This document shows positions 51,112 to 59,730 of a stretch of 63,852 bases of DNA, piece after piece. The notes under the pieces are model-generated. The model was not told the DNA's origin. It made no database searches and worked only from the letters and a program-made list of their open reading frames with translations. The position numbers and the translations under genes were made by a program. This DNA comes from Microtetraspora glauca (lineage in GTDB: Bacteria > Actinomycetota > Actinomycetes > Streptomycetales > Streptomycetaceae): assembly GCA_000721275.1 (NCBI GenBank), contig JOFO01000039.1:1-63852 (forward strand). The letters are read 5' to 3'. How positions within the stretch are numbered: the stretch's first letter is position 1; each line of letters opens with the position of its first letter.

Positions 51112-52731
51112 ATGACGACCGTACGACGTGCCGTGCTCACCCTGCCCGCGGCCCCGCTCGGCCCGGACGACCCGCTGCCCGTGCTCCGCGCGCCCGGCCC
51201 GCTGCCCGCCCCGGTCCGCGAGGGCGACGGCCGGGACCGCGCCGAGCGCACGCTCGACGCCCTCGTCCTGGAGAACGACCGGCTGCGCGTCACCGTGCTG
51301 CCGGGGCTCGGCGGCCGGGTCCACTCGCTCCACCACAAGCCCACCCGCCGCGAACTCCTCCACCGCGACCCCGAGTTCCCGCCCGTCGCATCCGCCCTCG
51401 ACGGCATCTGGTTCGCGGGCGGCATCGCGTGGCCCGCCGGCGCCGCCGGCCACGGCGCCCTCTCCGGCGCGCCCGTGCACGCGGCGACCGTCCCGGCCCC
51501 CGACGGCACCCCGATGATCCGCCTGTGGGAGTGGGAGCGCCTGCACGGCCTGCCGGTCCAGGTCGACCTGTGGCTGCCCGAGGGCTCCGACTTCCTGTAC
51601 GCCGGCGTCCGCGTCCGCAACCCGCACGAGCGGCCCGCGCCCGTCTCCTGGTGGCCCCACGCCGCCGTCCCCGAGCGCTGCCGGATCGGCCGGCGCTGGA
51701 TCGCCGCGCTCGACGAGGACGGCACCGGCCTCGCCCGGACCTCCACGGACGCCCCGCCGGTCCGGGCCGGTCTCGCCGGCACCCCGCTCGAACTCCGCGC
51801 ACTCGCCCCGGAGTCGGAGCTGAGCCGGCTGGAGGCGTACGGGCCGCTCGCCGCCGATCCCGGTACCGCTCCCGGCGCCGGCCGGGCGGCGGCCCGCGCG
51901 GCGGCCGAGCGCGCGCTCGACCTTGCCCTGCCGCGTACCGCCGTCGACGCCGCCCACACCGCCTGGCGCGAGCGGGCCGCCGACACCGACCCGGCACCGG
52001 ACGCGGTCCTGGCGGCCGGTTCCGGCTGGGGCGCCCTCGACGTCCTGCGCGGCGGGCACGTCCTCCCCGGCACCCCCTTCCCGGCGTCGACGCTCGGCGC
52101 GGACCAGGAACCCTGGCGCGCCCTGCTGCGCACCGGCGTCCTGCCGCCGCCCGCGAAGGGCGCCGTGCCGCACCCGCCGCAGGTCGGGCCGGCCTGGCGG
52201 GACATGCTGGAGACGGCGCCCGCCGACCCGTCCACCGAGTACCACCTGGGCATCGCCCAGTGGCACGCCGGCGACCGGGCGCAGGCGGTCCGCAGCTGGG
52301 AGCGGGGCCTGGCCCGGGCGGAGGTCCGCTGGCCGCTGCTGTACTGCCTGGCCGTCGCCGACCGCGAGGAGGGGCACCGGGAGCGGGCCGCCCACCGCTT
52401 CGCCGAGGCGTGCGGGGAGCTGGACGGGACGGTCGACGGGCCGGCCGCCGGCACCGTGGCCGCCGCGCTGACCCGCGAGGCGGTCGACGCCCAGCTGGCG
52501 GCGGACCGGCCCGAGCGGGCCCGCGCCCTGTGGCGGGCCCTGCCGGAGGAGGTGCGGGCCCGGGGCGCGTTCCGGCTCCTGGAGGTGCGGGTCCTGCTCG
52601 CCGAAGGGCGGCCGGCCGAGGCCCGCGCCGTCTTCGACGCGGCCTTCGAGGTCCCCGGCCCCCGCGAGGGCGCCGAGCCCCCGGGCGACCTGTGGTCCAG
52701 GATCACGGGCGAACGGCGCCCGGAAGCCTAA
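51112..52731 (+). CDS. DUF5107 domain protein with TPR-like C terminus
   Basis: Protein of 539 residues. The first ~260 residues are a galactose-mutarotase-like beta-sandwich (LENDRLRVTVLPGLGGRVHSLHHKPTRRELLHRDPEF, VQVDLWLPEGSDFLYAGVRVRNPHERPAPVSWWPHAAVP) of DUF5107. The rest is helical and contains TPR-like pairs (TEYHLGIAQWHAGDRAQAVRSWERGLARAEVRW, RARALWRALPEEVRARGAFRLLEVRVLLAEGRPAEARAVFDAA). Full-length family members are about twice as long, so this is a compact form. Likely a carbohydrate-related protein; substrate unknown. ATG 51112 is preferred; GTG 51097 is possible. Confidence 0.75.
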   Translation: MTTVRRAVLTLPAAPLGPDDPLPVLRAPGPLPAPVREGDGRDRAERTLDALVLENDRLRVTVLPGLGGRVHSLHHKPTRRELLHRDPEFPPVASALDGIWFAGGIAWPAGAAGHGALSGAPVHAATVPAPDGTPMIRLWEWERLHGLPVQVDLWLPEGSDFLYAGVRVRNPHERPAPVSWWPHAAVPERCRIGRRWIAALDEDGTGLARTSTDAPPVRAGLAGTPLELRALAPESELSRLEAYGPLAADPGTAPGAGRAAARAAAERALDLALPRTAVDAAHTAWRERAADTDPAPDAVLAAGSGWGALDVLRGGHVLPGTPFPASTLGADQEPWRALLRTGVLPPPAKGAVPHPPQVGPAWRDMLETAPADPSTEYHLGIAQWHAGDRAQAVRSWERGLARAEVRWPLLYCLAVADREEGHRERAAHRFAEACGELDGTVDGPAAGTVAAALTREAVDAQLAADRPERARALWRALPEEVRARGAFRLLEVRVLLAEGRPAEARAVFDAAFEVPGPREGAEPPGDLWSRITGERRPEA

Positions 52732-52759
52732 GAGTTCCGTACGCGGTCCTGAGCGGAGG

Positions 52760-53596
52760 TCACGGCACCCGGCACAGGATCTCGCCGTGCGGGACCATGA
52801 ACCAGGCGTCCTCCCGGGTGCCCCACGCGCGCCACGCCCCGGCGATCTCCGCCAGCTCGGCGCGGGAGGCGTGGCCGCCGCCGACCGCCCGGTCCGCGTA
52901 GGACGAGGCGGTCGTGCGGTCCGCCCAGAGGCCGCTCCACCAGGCCCGCTCCTCGGGTCCCGCGAAGGTCCAGACGCTGCCGGAGGCGGCGACGTCGGTG
53001 AACCCGGCCTCCCGGGCCCACGCGAACAGCCGCCGTCCGGCGTCCGGTTCGCCGCCGTTGGCGCGCGCCACCCGGCGGTACAGGTCCAGCCAGCCGTCCA
53101 GCCCGGGCTGTTCGGGGTACCAGGCGAAGGTGGCGTAGTCGCTGTCCCGGGCCGCCACGATCCCGCCCGGCCGGCACACCCGGCGCATCTCGCGCAGGGC
53201 CCGCACCGGGTCGCCCACGTGCTGGAGCACCTGGTGGGCGTGGACCACGTCGAAGGAGTCGTCGGGGAAGTCCAGGGCGTGCACGTCGGCGACGGCGAAC
53301 TCGACGTTGTACAGGCCCCGTTCGGCCGCCGCGGCGCGCGCCTTGCCGAGCACGTCCTCGGCGTTGTCGACACCGGTGACCCGGCCCGGGGCGACCAGCG
53401 CGGCCAGGTCGGCGGTGATGGTGCCGGGCCCGCACCCCACGTCCAGCACGTCCAGTCCCGGGCGCAGTTCGCCCAGCAGGTAGGCCGCCGAGTTGGCGGC
53501 GGTGCGCCAGGTGTGCGAGCGGAGGACCGACTCGTGGTGGCCGTGGGTGTAGACGGCGGTCTCGCGGGCCTGGGGCCCCTCGGAGGCGTGCGACAT
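52760..53596 (-). CDS. Class I SAM-dependent methyltransferase
   Basis: Protein of 278 residues, UbiE/MenG-like fold. SAM site: LDVLDVGCGPGTITADLAALV (motif I), GVDNAEDVLGKAR (acidic loop), VADVHALDFPDDSFDVVHAHQVLQHVGDPVRALREMRRVCRPGGIVAARDSDY (motifs II-III). The substrate is unknown. ATG 53596 has GGGAG nine bases upstream. It is divergent from the sulfite-oxidase-family gene across a 478-base region with palindromes. Confidence 0.88.
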   Translation of the reverse strand: MSHASEGPQARETAVYTHGHHESVLRSHTWRTAANSAAYLLGELRPGLDVLDVGCGPGTITADLAALVAPGRVTGVDNAEDVLGKARAAAAERGLYNVEFAVADVHALDFPDDSFDVVHAHQVLQHVGDPVRALREMRRVCRPGGIVAARDSDYATFAWYPEQPGLDGWLDLYRRVARANGGEPDAGRRLFAWAREAGFTDVAASGSVWTFAGPEERAWWSGLWADRTTASSYADRAVGGGHASRAELAEIAGAWRAWGTREDAWFMVPHGEILCRVP

Positions 53597-54074
53597 GGAA
53601 CCGGCTCCCTCGGTGTGGGTCACGGGTCTCCACCGTAGAGCCATCTGACGCATGGTGAGACGGACGTCTCGCGATGCGGACGAGCCGCGAGATCCGGACA
53701 GGGAAAAGTCTGGACTGGAGTTGGTTTCTAGAAGCGACTTCTATATCTTTTCCTCCGGGGGGAACGCGCGACGGGGGCGCGTACCCGCGACGGCGGCCCG
53801 GACCATCGGGGGAATCCGGGCCGCCGCCGCGCACGCAAGCCTCCGGCCGCGCCGATCCGCGCCCTCACCCGCCACTCCGGGCCTCACCCGACTCCGGGCC
53901 CTCACTGCACTCCGGGCCCTCACCCGTCACTCCCGCGCCCGTCCCCGCCGGACCGCCGCCCTGTGACAGCCTCGTGAACGCCCGTCCGGAAACCGGTCCC
54001 CGCCGCCTCGCGCACCCCTACGATCGGCCCGCCGCCGTCCGGCGGCCCGACCCGCGACCGTGCCGAGGAGTCCC
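53597..54074. other. Intergenic region with low-GC patch, palindromes and short tandem repeats
   Basis: No convincing gene in 478 bases between divergent genes. GAGACG-GA-CGTCTC (53657-53670) lies 61 bases upstream of the methyltransferase start. A patch at about 53700-53755 is close to 45% GC in DNA that is otherwise above 70%, and contains TAGAAG-CGA-CTTCTA (53729-53743). At 53874-53926 ACTCCGGGCC(C)TCAC is repeated three times at 17-18 base spacing. Confidence 0.6.
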
Positions 54075-55322
54075 GTGCCGCATCCGCCCGTGCCGCAGCC
54101 CGCGCCCGTCCGCCGTACGCTCCTGAAGACCCTCGCCGCCGTCCCGGCCGCGGTCGCGCTCGGCGGCTCCGCCACCCCGGCGTCCGCCGCCGCACCCACA
54201 GAGGGACCCGCCGCCCCGCCCGCCGCCGCCGGATCCACCGCCCCCGGCATCGTCAAGCCGCTGCCCGAGGCGCACTTCACCGTCCGCGGCACCAACGCCG
54301 AGGCCCGCTTCGACGCGCTCGGCGACACCGGCCTCCTCACCCCCGCCGACCGCTTCTTCGTCCGCAACCACACCACCACCCCCGTCCTCGACGCCCGCGA
54401 CTGGCGCCTCACCCTCTGGGGCGACGGACTGCACGGCCGCGCGCCCGTCCACCTCACCTACGGGCAGCTGCGCGACCTGCCCGCCGTCACCCGGACGGCC
54501 CTCGTCGAGTGCGCCGGGAACGGCCGCAGCCTCTACGCCACCCAGCAGGGCCAGTCCGTCTCCGGCACGCCCTGGACCCTCGGCGCCGTCGGCGCCGCCC
54601 GCTGGCGCGGCGCCCGCCTCGGCGACGTGCTGCGCCGCGCCGGACTCGCGGGCGACGCCGTCGACCTGCTGCCGCGCGGCCTCGACGACCCGTACGTCTC
54701 CGGCGGCACCGACTTCGGCCGGGTCCGCCGCCCGCTGCCGGTCGCCAAGGCGCTGGACGACGTGATCCTCGCGTACGAGATGAACGGCGAGCCCCTGCCG
54801 TACGACCACGGGCACCCCGTCCGGCTCATCGTGCCCGACTGGGTCGGCATCGCCTCGATCAAGTGGCTCGGCGACATCGAGGTCTCCACCCGCCCGCTCA
54901 GCAGCCCCTGGTCCACCGACTGGTACCGGCTGCTCGGCGAGGCCCACCCGCCCGGCGGCAGCGCCCCGCTCACCCGGCAGACCCTCAAGTCCGCCTTCCA
55001 CCTGCCCTTCGGCGCCACCCTGGAGGCCGGCCGCGTCCACCGGCTGACCGGCCGCGCCTGGTCCGCGCACGCGCCCGTCCGCTCCGTCGACGTCTCCACC
55101 GACGGCGGCGCCCGCTGGCGGCCCGCGCGCCTCCACGACGGCCCCCGGCGCGGCGGCTGGGTCCGCTGGTCGGTCCTCTGGCGGCCGGAGCGCACCGGGC
55201 CCGTCACCCTGCTGTCCCGCACCACCGACGCCGCCGGGAACACCCAGCCCGACCGGGCCGTGCACAACACCCAGGGGTACCTCTTCGACGCCGTGGTCCG
55301 GCACCCGGTCGCGACGGCATGA
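54075..55322 (+). CDS. Tat-exported sulfite-oxidase-family molybdopterin protein
   Basis: Protein of 415 residues. The twin-arginine signal is PVRRTLLKTLAAVPAAVALGG...ASA. The oxidoreductase Mo-binding domain (~75-270) carries the cofactor cysteine in ALVECAGNGRSLYA; FFVRNHTTTPVLDARDWRLTLWG and VPDWVGIASIKWLGDIEVS are family blocks. The Mo-co dimerisation domain follows (~280-415; RLTGRAWSAHAPVRSVDVSTDGGARWRPA). It oxidises sulfite or a related substrate outside the membrane; no haem or cytochrome partner gene is adjacent. GAGGAG is four bases before GTG 54075; GTG 54060 is an alternative. Confidence 0.85.
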   Translation: MPHPPVPQPAPVRRTLLKTLAAVPAAVALGGSATPASAAAPTEGPAAPPAAAGSTAPGIVKPLPEAHFTVRGTNAEARFDALGDTGLLTPADRFFVRNHTTTPVLDARDWRLTLWGDGLHGRAPVHLTYGQLRDLPAVTRTALVECAGNGRSLYATQQGQSVSGTPWTLGAVGAARWRGARLGDVLRRAGLAGDAVDLLPRGLDDPYVSGGTDFGRVRRPLPVAKALDDVILAYEMNGEPLPYDHGHPVRLIVPDWVGIASIKWLGDIEVSTRPLSSPWSTDWYRLLGEAHPPGGSAPLTRQTLKSAFHLPFGATLEAGRVHRLTGRAWSAHAPVRSVDVSTDGGARWRPARLHDGPRRGGWVRWSVLWRPERTGPVTLLSRTTDAAGNTQPDRAVHNTQGYLFDAVVRHPVATA

Positions 55323-55344
55323 GCGCTCACTTATAAAGGGGCTC

Positions 55345-55368
55345 GGGGACGCCGTGCCCGGCGCCCCC
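55345..55368 (+). terminator. Hairpin after the sulfite-oxidase-family gene
   Basis: GGGGACGCCG, loop TGCC, CGGCGCCCCC: 10-bp stem with one mismatch, preceded by an AT-rich TTATAAA (55331-55337). Confidence 0.4.
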
Positions 55369-55390
55369 GTGCGCTCAGGAGGTGCGGGAC

Positions 55391-56695
55391 ATGCGGGAGA
55401 CGGCTCCGGAAGGCCGCGGCCCGGTGCGCTACGGGCCGCCCGCGCCCGCGAGCGGGCGGCCCGTCCCGCCGGTGCTCGCCGCCCTCCTCGCGGCCGCCGC
55501 CGGCCGGACCGAACCGGAACCGCCCGGCGCCGGCCCGGTCCTGCGCGAGGCCGCCGCGGGCTACTGGTGGCGGCGCGGCCTGCGCGGCCACGCCGAGGAC
55601 TCCCTCGCCGCCCCCGGCGCGCCCGCCCTGCTCCTCGCGCTGCTGGCCGCCCACGGCGGCGACGTGCTGCTGCCCCGGCCCTGCCCCGCCTGGTGGACGC
55701 CGCAGATCCGGCTCCTGGGCCGGCCCGCGTACCACGTCCCCACCACCGCCGAGGCGGGCGGCGTCCCCGACCCGTACGCCCTCCTGGAGACCGTCCGCCG
55801 GGTCCGCGCCGAGGGCGGCGACCCGCGGGTGCTGCTCCTGTCCGTCGCCGACGACCCCACCGCCACCGTCGCCCCGCCCGAACTCGTCCGGGAGAGCTGC
55901 GAGGCCGCCGTCGCCGAGGGCCTGCACGTGATCAGCGACGAGACCTGGCGCGACACCCTCCACCAGCCGCGCGAGACGGTCCTCGTCAGCCCCGCCGAGA
56001 TGTGCCCCGACGACGTCACCGTCCTCGCCGACCTCGCCGGCGGCGGCCTCGTCCCCGCCTCCTGGCCCTGCGCGATCGCCCGCTTCCCGCCCACCGGCCC
56101 GTCCCGCGCCGACCGGTACGGCGACCCCCGCGCCCGCGCCCTCGACGTGCTCACCGCCCTCGGCGCGGTGCTGCCGGCACCCGTCGCCCCGGCCGTCGCG
56201 CACGCCCTCGACGAGCCCGAGGACGTCTCCGTACCGGCCCTGCGCGCCGCCGCCGTCCACGGCCGGCTCGCCGCCGCCGCGCACCGCGCCGTCCTCGCCG
56301 CCGGCGCCGTCGCCCGGCCGCCGCGGGCCGGCCGCCACCTCTACGCCGACTTCGGGCCGCTCCGGCCCGCCCTCGCCGCCCGCGGCGTCACCGACTCGAT
56401 GGAACTGGAGCAGTACCTCACCGACCGCCTCGGCCGGCCCGTCCCCGGCGGCCACCGCTTCGGCGACGAGCTCGGCGCGCTGCGCGTCCGCCTCGACACC
56501 GGGCCGCTGCTCGGCGCCACCCCGCCGGAGCGCGCCGAGACCCTCGCCGCCCGCGCCCCCGAGACCCTGCCCCAGCTGGCCCGCGCCCTGGCCCGCCTGG
56601 CCGCCGCCCTCGGCGACCTCACCACCGAGCCCGCGTCCCCCCGGCCCGCCGCCGGCCACCAGCCCCCCACCGCGCAGAACGGAGCCCGCAGATGA
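55391..56695 (+). CDS. Lysine-free aminotransferase class I/II-fold protein (probable pseudoenzyme)
   Basis: Protein of 434 residues. The fold-type I PLP pattern is recognisable: GDVLLPRPCPAWWTPQIRLLGRPAYHVP, VLLLSVADDPTATV (Asn-Pro-x-Gly region changed), and GLHVISDETWRDTLH (~175-189), which mirrors the SDE-Y/W-R segment with the PLP-pyridine Asp. The Schiff-base lysine expected ~30-35 residues later is absent; the segment reads VTVLADLAGGGLVPASW. The chain contains no lysine at all, so PLP cannot be bound in the usual way. AGGAGG with eight-base spacing selects ATG 55391. ATGA coupling joins it to the NAPE-PLD-like gene. Confidence 0.75.
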   Translation: MRETAPEGRGPVRYGPPAPASGRPVPPVLAALLAAAAGRTEPEPPGAGPVLREAAAGYWWRRGLRGHAEDSLAAPGAPALLLALLAAHGGDVLLPRPCPAWWTPQIRLLGRPAYHVPTTAEAGGVPDPYALLETVRRVRAEGGDPRVLLLSVADDPTATVAPPELVRESCEAAVAEGLHVISDETWRDTLHQPRETVLVSPAEMCPDDVTVLADLAGGGLVPASWPCAIARFPPTGPSRADRYGDPRARALDVLTALGAVLPAPVAPAVAHALDEPEDVSVPALRAAAVHGRLAAAAHRAVLAAGAVARPPRAGRHLYADFGPLRPALAARGVTDSMELEQYLTDRLGRPVPGGHRFGDELGALRVRLDTGPLLGATPPERAETLAARAPETLPQLARALARLAAALGDLTTEPASPRPAAGHQPPTAQNGARR

Positions 56696-57732
56696 CCGAA
56701 CGCACGGCCCGTACCGCCCCGGGCGCCGAGGCGCCGCGCCGGCCCGCGTCCGCCGCGCTGCCCACCTCCGTGCTCCAGCCGCTGGGCCGGCTCGGCCGCG
56801 GGTGGCCGCGCAGCTTCGCCGACCGGCTCACCGCGCCGCTGCCCGGCGTCCGCGCCTTCGCCCGGCTCGCCCGCGAGGGCGCCGTACGGCCCCGGCGCGA
56901 AGGCCTGCGGGACGTGCCGCTGCTGCCCTTCGCGCCCGGCCCGCTGCCGCCCGCCGGACCCCGCACCGTCGCCGTGACCTGGGCCGGGCACGCCAGCTGG
57001 GTCGTCCGCATCGGCGGCCTCACCGTACTCACCGACCCGGTCTGGTCCCGCCGCATCCTGGGCACCCCCGCCCGGCTCACCCCGGTCGGCGTCCGCTGGG
57101 AGGACCTGCCGCCGGTCGACGCGGTCGTCATCAGCCACAACCACTTCGACCACCTCGACGCCCCCACCCTGCGGCGCCTCCCGCGCGCCACCCCGGTGCT
57201 CGTCCCCGCCGGTCTCGGCCGCTGGTTCGTCCGCCGCGGCTTCACCCGCGTCACCGAGCTCGACTGGTGGGAGGCGGTCGAACTCGGCGGCGTCCGCTTC
57301 GACTTCGTCCCCGCCCACCACTGGTCCAAGCGGACCCTCCTCGACACCTGCCGGTCGCTGTGGGGCGGGTGGGTGCTGACCGACGCCGCCGGCCACCGGG
57401 TGTACTTCGCCGGGGACACCGGCTACGGCCACTGGTTCGCCGAGATCGGCCGCCGGCACCCCGGCATCGACCTGGCGCTCCTGCCCATCGGCGCCTACGA
57501 CCCCCGCTGGTGGCTCCGCGACGTCCACACCGACCCGGAGGAGGCCGTCCGCGCCCACCAGGACCTGGGCGCCCGCCGGATGGCCCCCATGCACTGGGCC
57601 ACCTTCGTCCTCTCCTCCGAACCCGTCCTCGAACCCCTCACCCGCGTCCGGGCCGCCTGGGAGCGCGCCGGCCTGCCGCGCGCCGACCTGTGGGACCTGC
57701 CGGTCGGCGGCTCACGCGTCCTCGTGCCGTAG
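56692..57732 (+). CDS. NAPE-PLD-like metallo-beta-lactamase-fold hydrolase
   Basis: Protein of 346 residues. Metal site: VTWAGHASWVVRIGGLTVLTDPVWS, VISHNHFDHLD (HxHxDH, ~146), VPAHHWSKRTLLDTCRSLWGGWVL, YFAGDTGYG and MAPMHWATFVLSSEPVLEPL (~297-316). The last block and the W-rich middle are those of N-acyl-phosphatidylethanolamine phospholipase D-like enzymes (UlaG/NAPE-PLD group). The first ~95 residues are an Arg/Pro-rich extension suited to membrane contact. With a coupled PLP-fold partner, an N-acyl phospholipid or N-acyl amine substrate is plausible but unproven. Confidence 0.85.
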   Translation: MTERTARTAPGAEAPRRPASAALPTSVLQPLGRLGRGWPRSFADRLTAPLPGVRAFARLAREGAVRPRREGLRDVPLLPFAPGPLPPAGPRTVAVTWAGHASWVVRIGGLTVLTDPVWSRRILGTPARLTPVGVRWEDLPPVDAVVISHNHFDHLDAPTLRRLPRATPVLVPAGLGRWFVRRGFTRVTELDWWEAVELGGVRFDFVPAHHWSKRTLLDTCRSLWGGWVLTDAAGHRVYFAGDTGYGHWFAEIGRRHPGIDLALLPIGAYDPRWWLRDVHTDPEEAVRAHQDLGARRMAPMHWATFVLSSEPVLEPLTRVRAAWERAGLPRADLWDLPVGGSRVLVP

Positions 57733-58374
57733 CGCGCCGCCGCGCTCGCCCCGGCCGCCGCCCCGGATCCGCCGCCACACCGCCGGCACCGCGCCGACCA
57801 GCAGCGTCAGGCCGACCGCCGCGACCACGCCCTGCCACGGCTCCGGGAAGAGCGAGCCGCCGAGCACGCCGATCAGCTGGTACGTCGCCGCCCAGGCCAG
57901 ACAGGCCGCCGCGTCGCCGCGGGCGAACCGGCGCAGCGGCATCCGGGCCAGCAGGCAGGCCAGCATCACCGGGATCCGGCCGGCCGGGACCAGCCGGGAC
58001 AGCACCAGCACGGACACCTGGTGGGTGTCGAGGCGTGCCTGCGCGTGCGCCAGCCGCTCCGGCGCCGCCCGCGAGCGGAGCGCCGCCAGCCAGCGCGAGC
58101 CGTTCCGGGACTGCACCCCGCGCTGCCCCAGCCAGTACAGCGCCAGGTCGCCGAGGAACGCGGCGAGCGAGGCCAGCAGGAAGACGAAGAGCAGCGAGAA
58201 CGGCGACGACTGGTGGAAGGCGACCACGGCCGCCGAGCTGACGATCGCCCCCGTCGGCACCACCGGCACCAGCGCGCCCAGCGACACCAGCAGGAACAGC
58301 GACGGATAGCCGACGGCCTGCTGTGTCGACTCCGGCGGCAGGTCGCCGACGGCGGCGAGCAGCCCACCGGTCAC
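57712..58374 (-). CDS. DedA-family membrane protein
   Basis: Protein of 220 residues with about five hydrophobic segments including two re-entrant ones. FLGDLALYWLGQRGVQ and SRLVPAGRIPVMLACLLARMPLRRFARGDAAACLAWA carry the acidic and arginine residues typical of DedA/VTT-fold undecaprenyl-phosphate or PE flippases. The Arg/Gly-rich C terminus overlaps the end of the convergent NAPE-PLD-like gene by 21 bases. GTG 58374 overlaps the stop of the upstream MBL gene (GTGA). Confidence 0.85.
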   Translation of the reverse strand: MTGGLLAAVGDLPPESTQQAVGYPSLFLLVSLGALVPVVPTGAIVSSAAVVAFHQSSPFSLLFVFLLASLAAFLGDLALYWLGQRGVQSRNGSRWLAALRSRAAPERLAHAQARLDTHQVSVLVLSRLVPAGRIPVMLACLLARMPLRRFARGDAAACLAWAATYQLIGVLGGSLFPEPWQGVVAAVGLTLLVGAVPAVWRRIRGGGRGERGGALRHEDA

Positions 58375-59150
58375 CGGGCGACCTCCGGCCGCACCCGCTC
58401 GCCGTGCGCGAGCCGGTGCACCGCGACCTTCGGCGCCAGCCGGGCCGCCTGCCGGACGAACTCGTCGCCCGGCGCGTGGAACTCGTGCGGCCGGACGCCG
58501 TCCAGGCCGATCGGCCAGTAGGTCCCGTAGTGCACGGGCACCGCCGCGGCGGGGGAGAGCGCCGCCAGCGCCTCCGCCGCGCGCCCCGCGTCCAGGTGGC
58601 CCTGCCCCAGGAACGGGCCCCAGCCGCCGACCGGCAGCAGGGCCACGTCCACCGGCCCCACCGCCTCCGCCATGCCGTCGAACAGCCCGGTGTCGCCGGC
58701 GAAGTACGTCCGCGCCCCGCCCTCGACGACGTACCCGAGGGCGGGGGAGCGGCGCGGGCCGAACGGCAGCCGCCGCCCGTCGTGCAGCGCCGGCACGGCC
58801 CGTACCGTCACGCCCTCCACCGTCACCGCGTCGCCGGCCGCCATCTCCGTCAGCCGCAGCCCGCCCGCGGCGAGCCGCCGCAGCCCCGGCACGGCGTCGG
58901 GCGCGCCGCGCGGCACCAGCAGCCGGGTGCCGGGCGCGAGCCGGGCCAGCGACGGCAGGTGCAGGTGGTCGGCGTGCAGATGGGAGACGAGGACCGCCTC
59001 CGCGACGGCCGCCCCGGGCGGCGGCGGGGCGCCGCGGCGGCGGCGCAGATGGGCGAGGCGCCGCGCGAACAGCGGGTCGGTGAGGAACCGGACCCCGGAG
59101 TCCTCGACCGTGCAGGTCGCGTGCCCCCACCAGGTGACCTCCACCGGCAT
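58371..59150 (-). CDS. MBL-fold metallo-hydrolase (UlaG/RomA-like)
   Basis: Protein of 259 residues. VTWWGHATCTVEDSGVRFLTDPLFARR, VLVSHLHADHLH (HxHxDH, ~59), LGYVVEGGARTYFAGDTGLFDGM and VPVHYGTYWPIG form the two-metal site. It belongs to the same broad subgroup as the NAPE-PLD-like protein 0.6 kb away, but is shorter. Coupled to DedA by a four-base overlap, which hints at a lipid-linked substrate. Confidence 0.86.
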   Translation of the reverse strand: MPVEVTWWGHATCTVEDSGVRFLTDPLFARRLAHLRRRRGAPPPPGAAVAEAVLVSHLHADHLHLPSLARLAPGTRLLVPRGAPDAVPGLRRLAAGGLRLTEMAAGDAVTVEGVTVRAVPALHDGRRLPFGPRRSPALGYVVEGGARTYFAGDTGLFDGMAEAVGPVDVALLPVGGWGPFLGQGHLDAGRAAEALAALSPAAAVPVHYGTYWPIGLDGVRPHEFHAPGDEFVRQAARLAPKVAVHRLAHGERVRPEVAR

Positions 59151-59230
59151 GCCGTCCTTCCGTCGCCCGTTCGCTCCCTGCCGTCGAGAGTAGAGGCCCG
59201 GCGGGCCTCCCGTGCGGCACCGCGGGGCAG

Positions 59231-59236
59231 TAGGGT
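59231..59236 (+). promoter_or_regulatory. Leaderless -10 box
   Basis: TAGGGT, CGGCCC, ATG 59243. Confidence 0.55.
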
Positions 59237-59242
59237 CGGCCC

Positions 59243-59647
59243 ATGAACGACGTCCGGGTCGCGGCGATCGCCAGCCTCACCCCGCTCGAAGAACTCGATT
59301 CCCACCCCTTCCTCGTCGACACCCGCGGCCAGTACGCGATGTGCGCCCGCTGGGCCGTCGAACGGGGGTACGTCCTCACCCGCCAGCTGCTCTTCTACGG
59401 CGTCCGGCCCGACCACGCCGAACTGTGGGCCGACGTCGAGTCCGGCGACGTCGACCTGTTCGTCGCCGCGAACGAGGGCGTCCTGGCCCGCGCCGTGACC
59501 TCGGTGCCCGCCTTCCGCGAGGAGTGCGCCCGCCGGGGCGTCCGGGTGGAGACGGCCGACGCGCCGCCGCCCGCCTACGACTCCGCCGCGCGGGCGGCCG
59601 TCCACCGGCGGCTGTCCATGCCGACGGCGGGCTACGACGGCTCCTGA
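59243..59647 (+). CDS. Conserved hypothetical protein
   Basis: Protein of 134 residues with no family I recognise. The sequence alternates strands and helices (LVDTRGQYAMCARWAVERGYVLTRQLLFYGVRPDHAELWADVESGDVDLFVAANEGVLARAVTSVPAFREECARRGVRVETA), resembling a resolvase-like or Rossmann-type core, with no membrane segment. The leaderless start and coding-like base use support a real gene. It is divergent from the MBL gene. Confidence 0.65.
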   Translation: MNDVRVAAIASLTPLEELDSHPFLVDTRGQYAMCARWAVERGYVLTRQLLFYGVRPDHAELWADVESGDVDLFVAANEGVLARAVTSVPAFREECARRGVRVETADAPPPAYDSAARAAVHRRLSMPTAGYDGS

Positions 59648-59730
59648 CGCTCCCGCGCGCGGCCCCGTCCGACGTGCCTTCCGCCGCACATGGGTAGGTG
59701 TGTCAGGGTAGGGGGACGCGTGGGTGAAAG

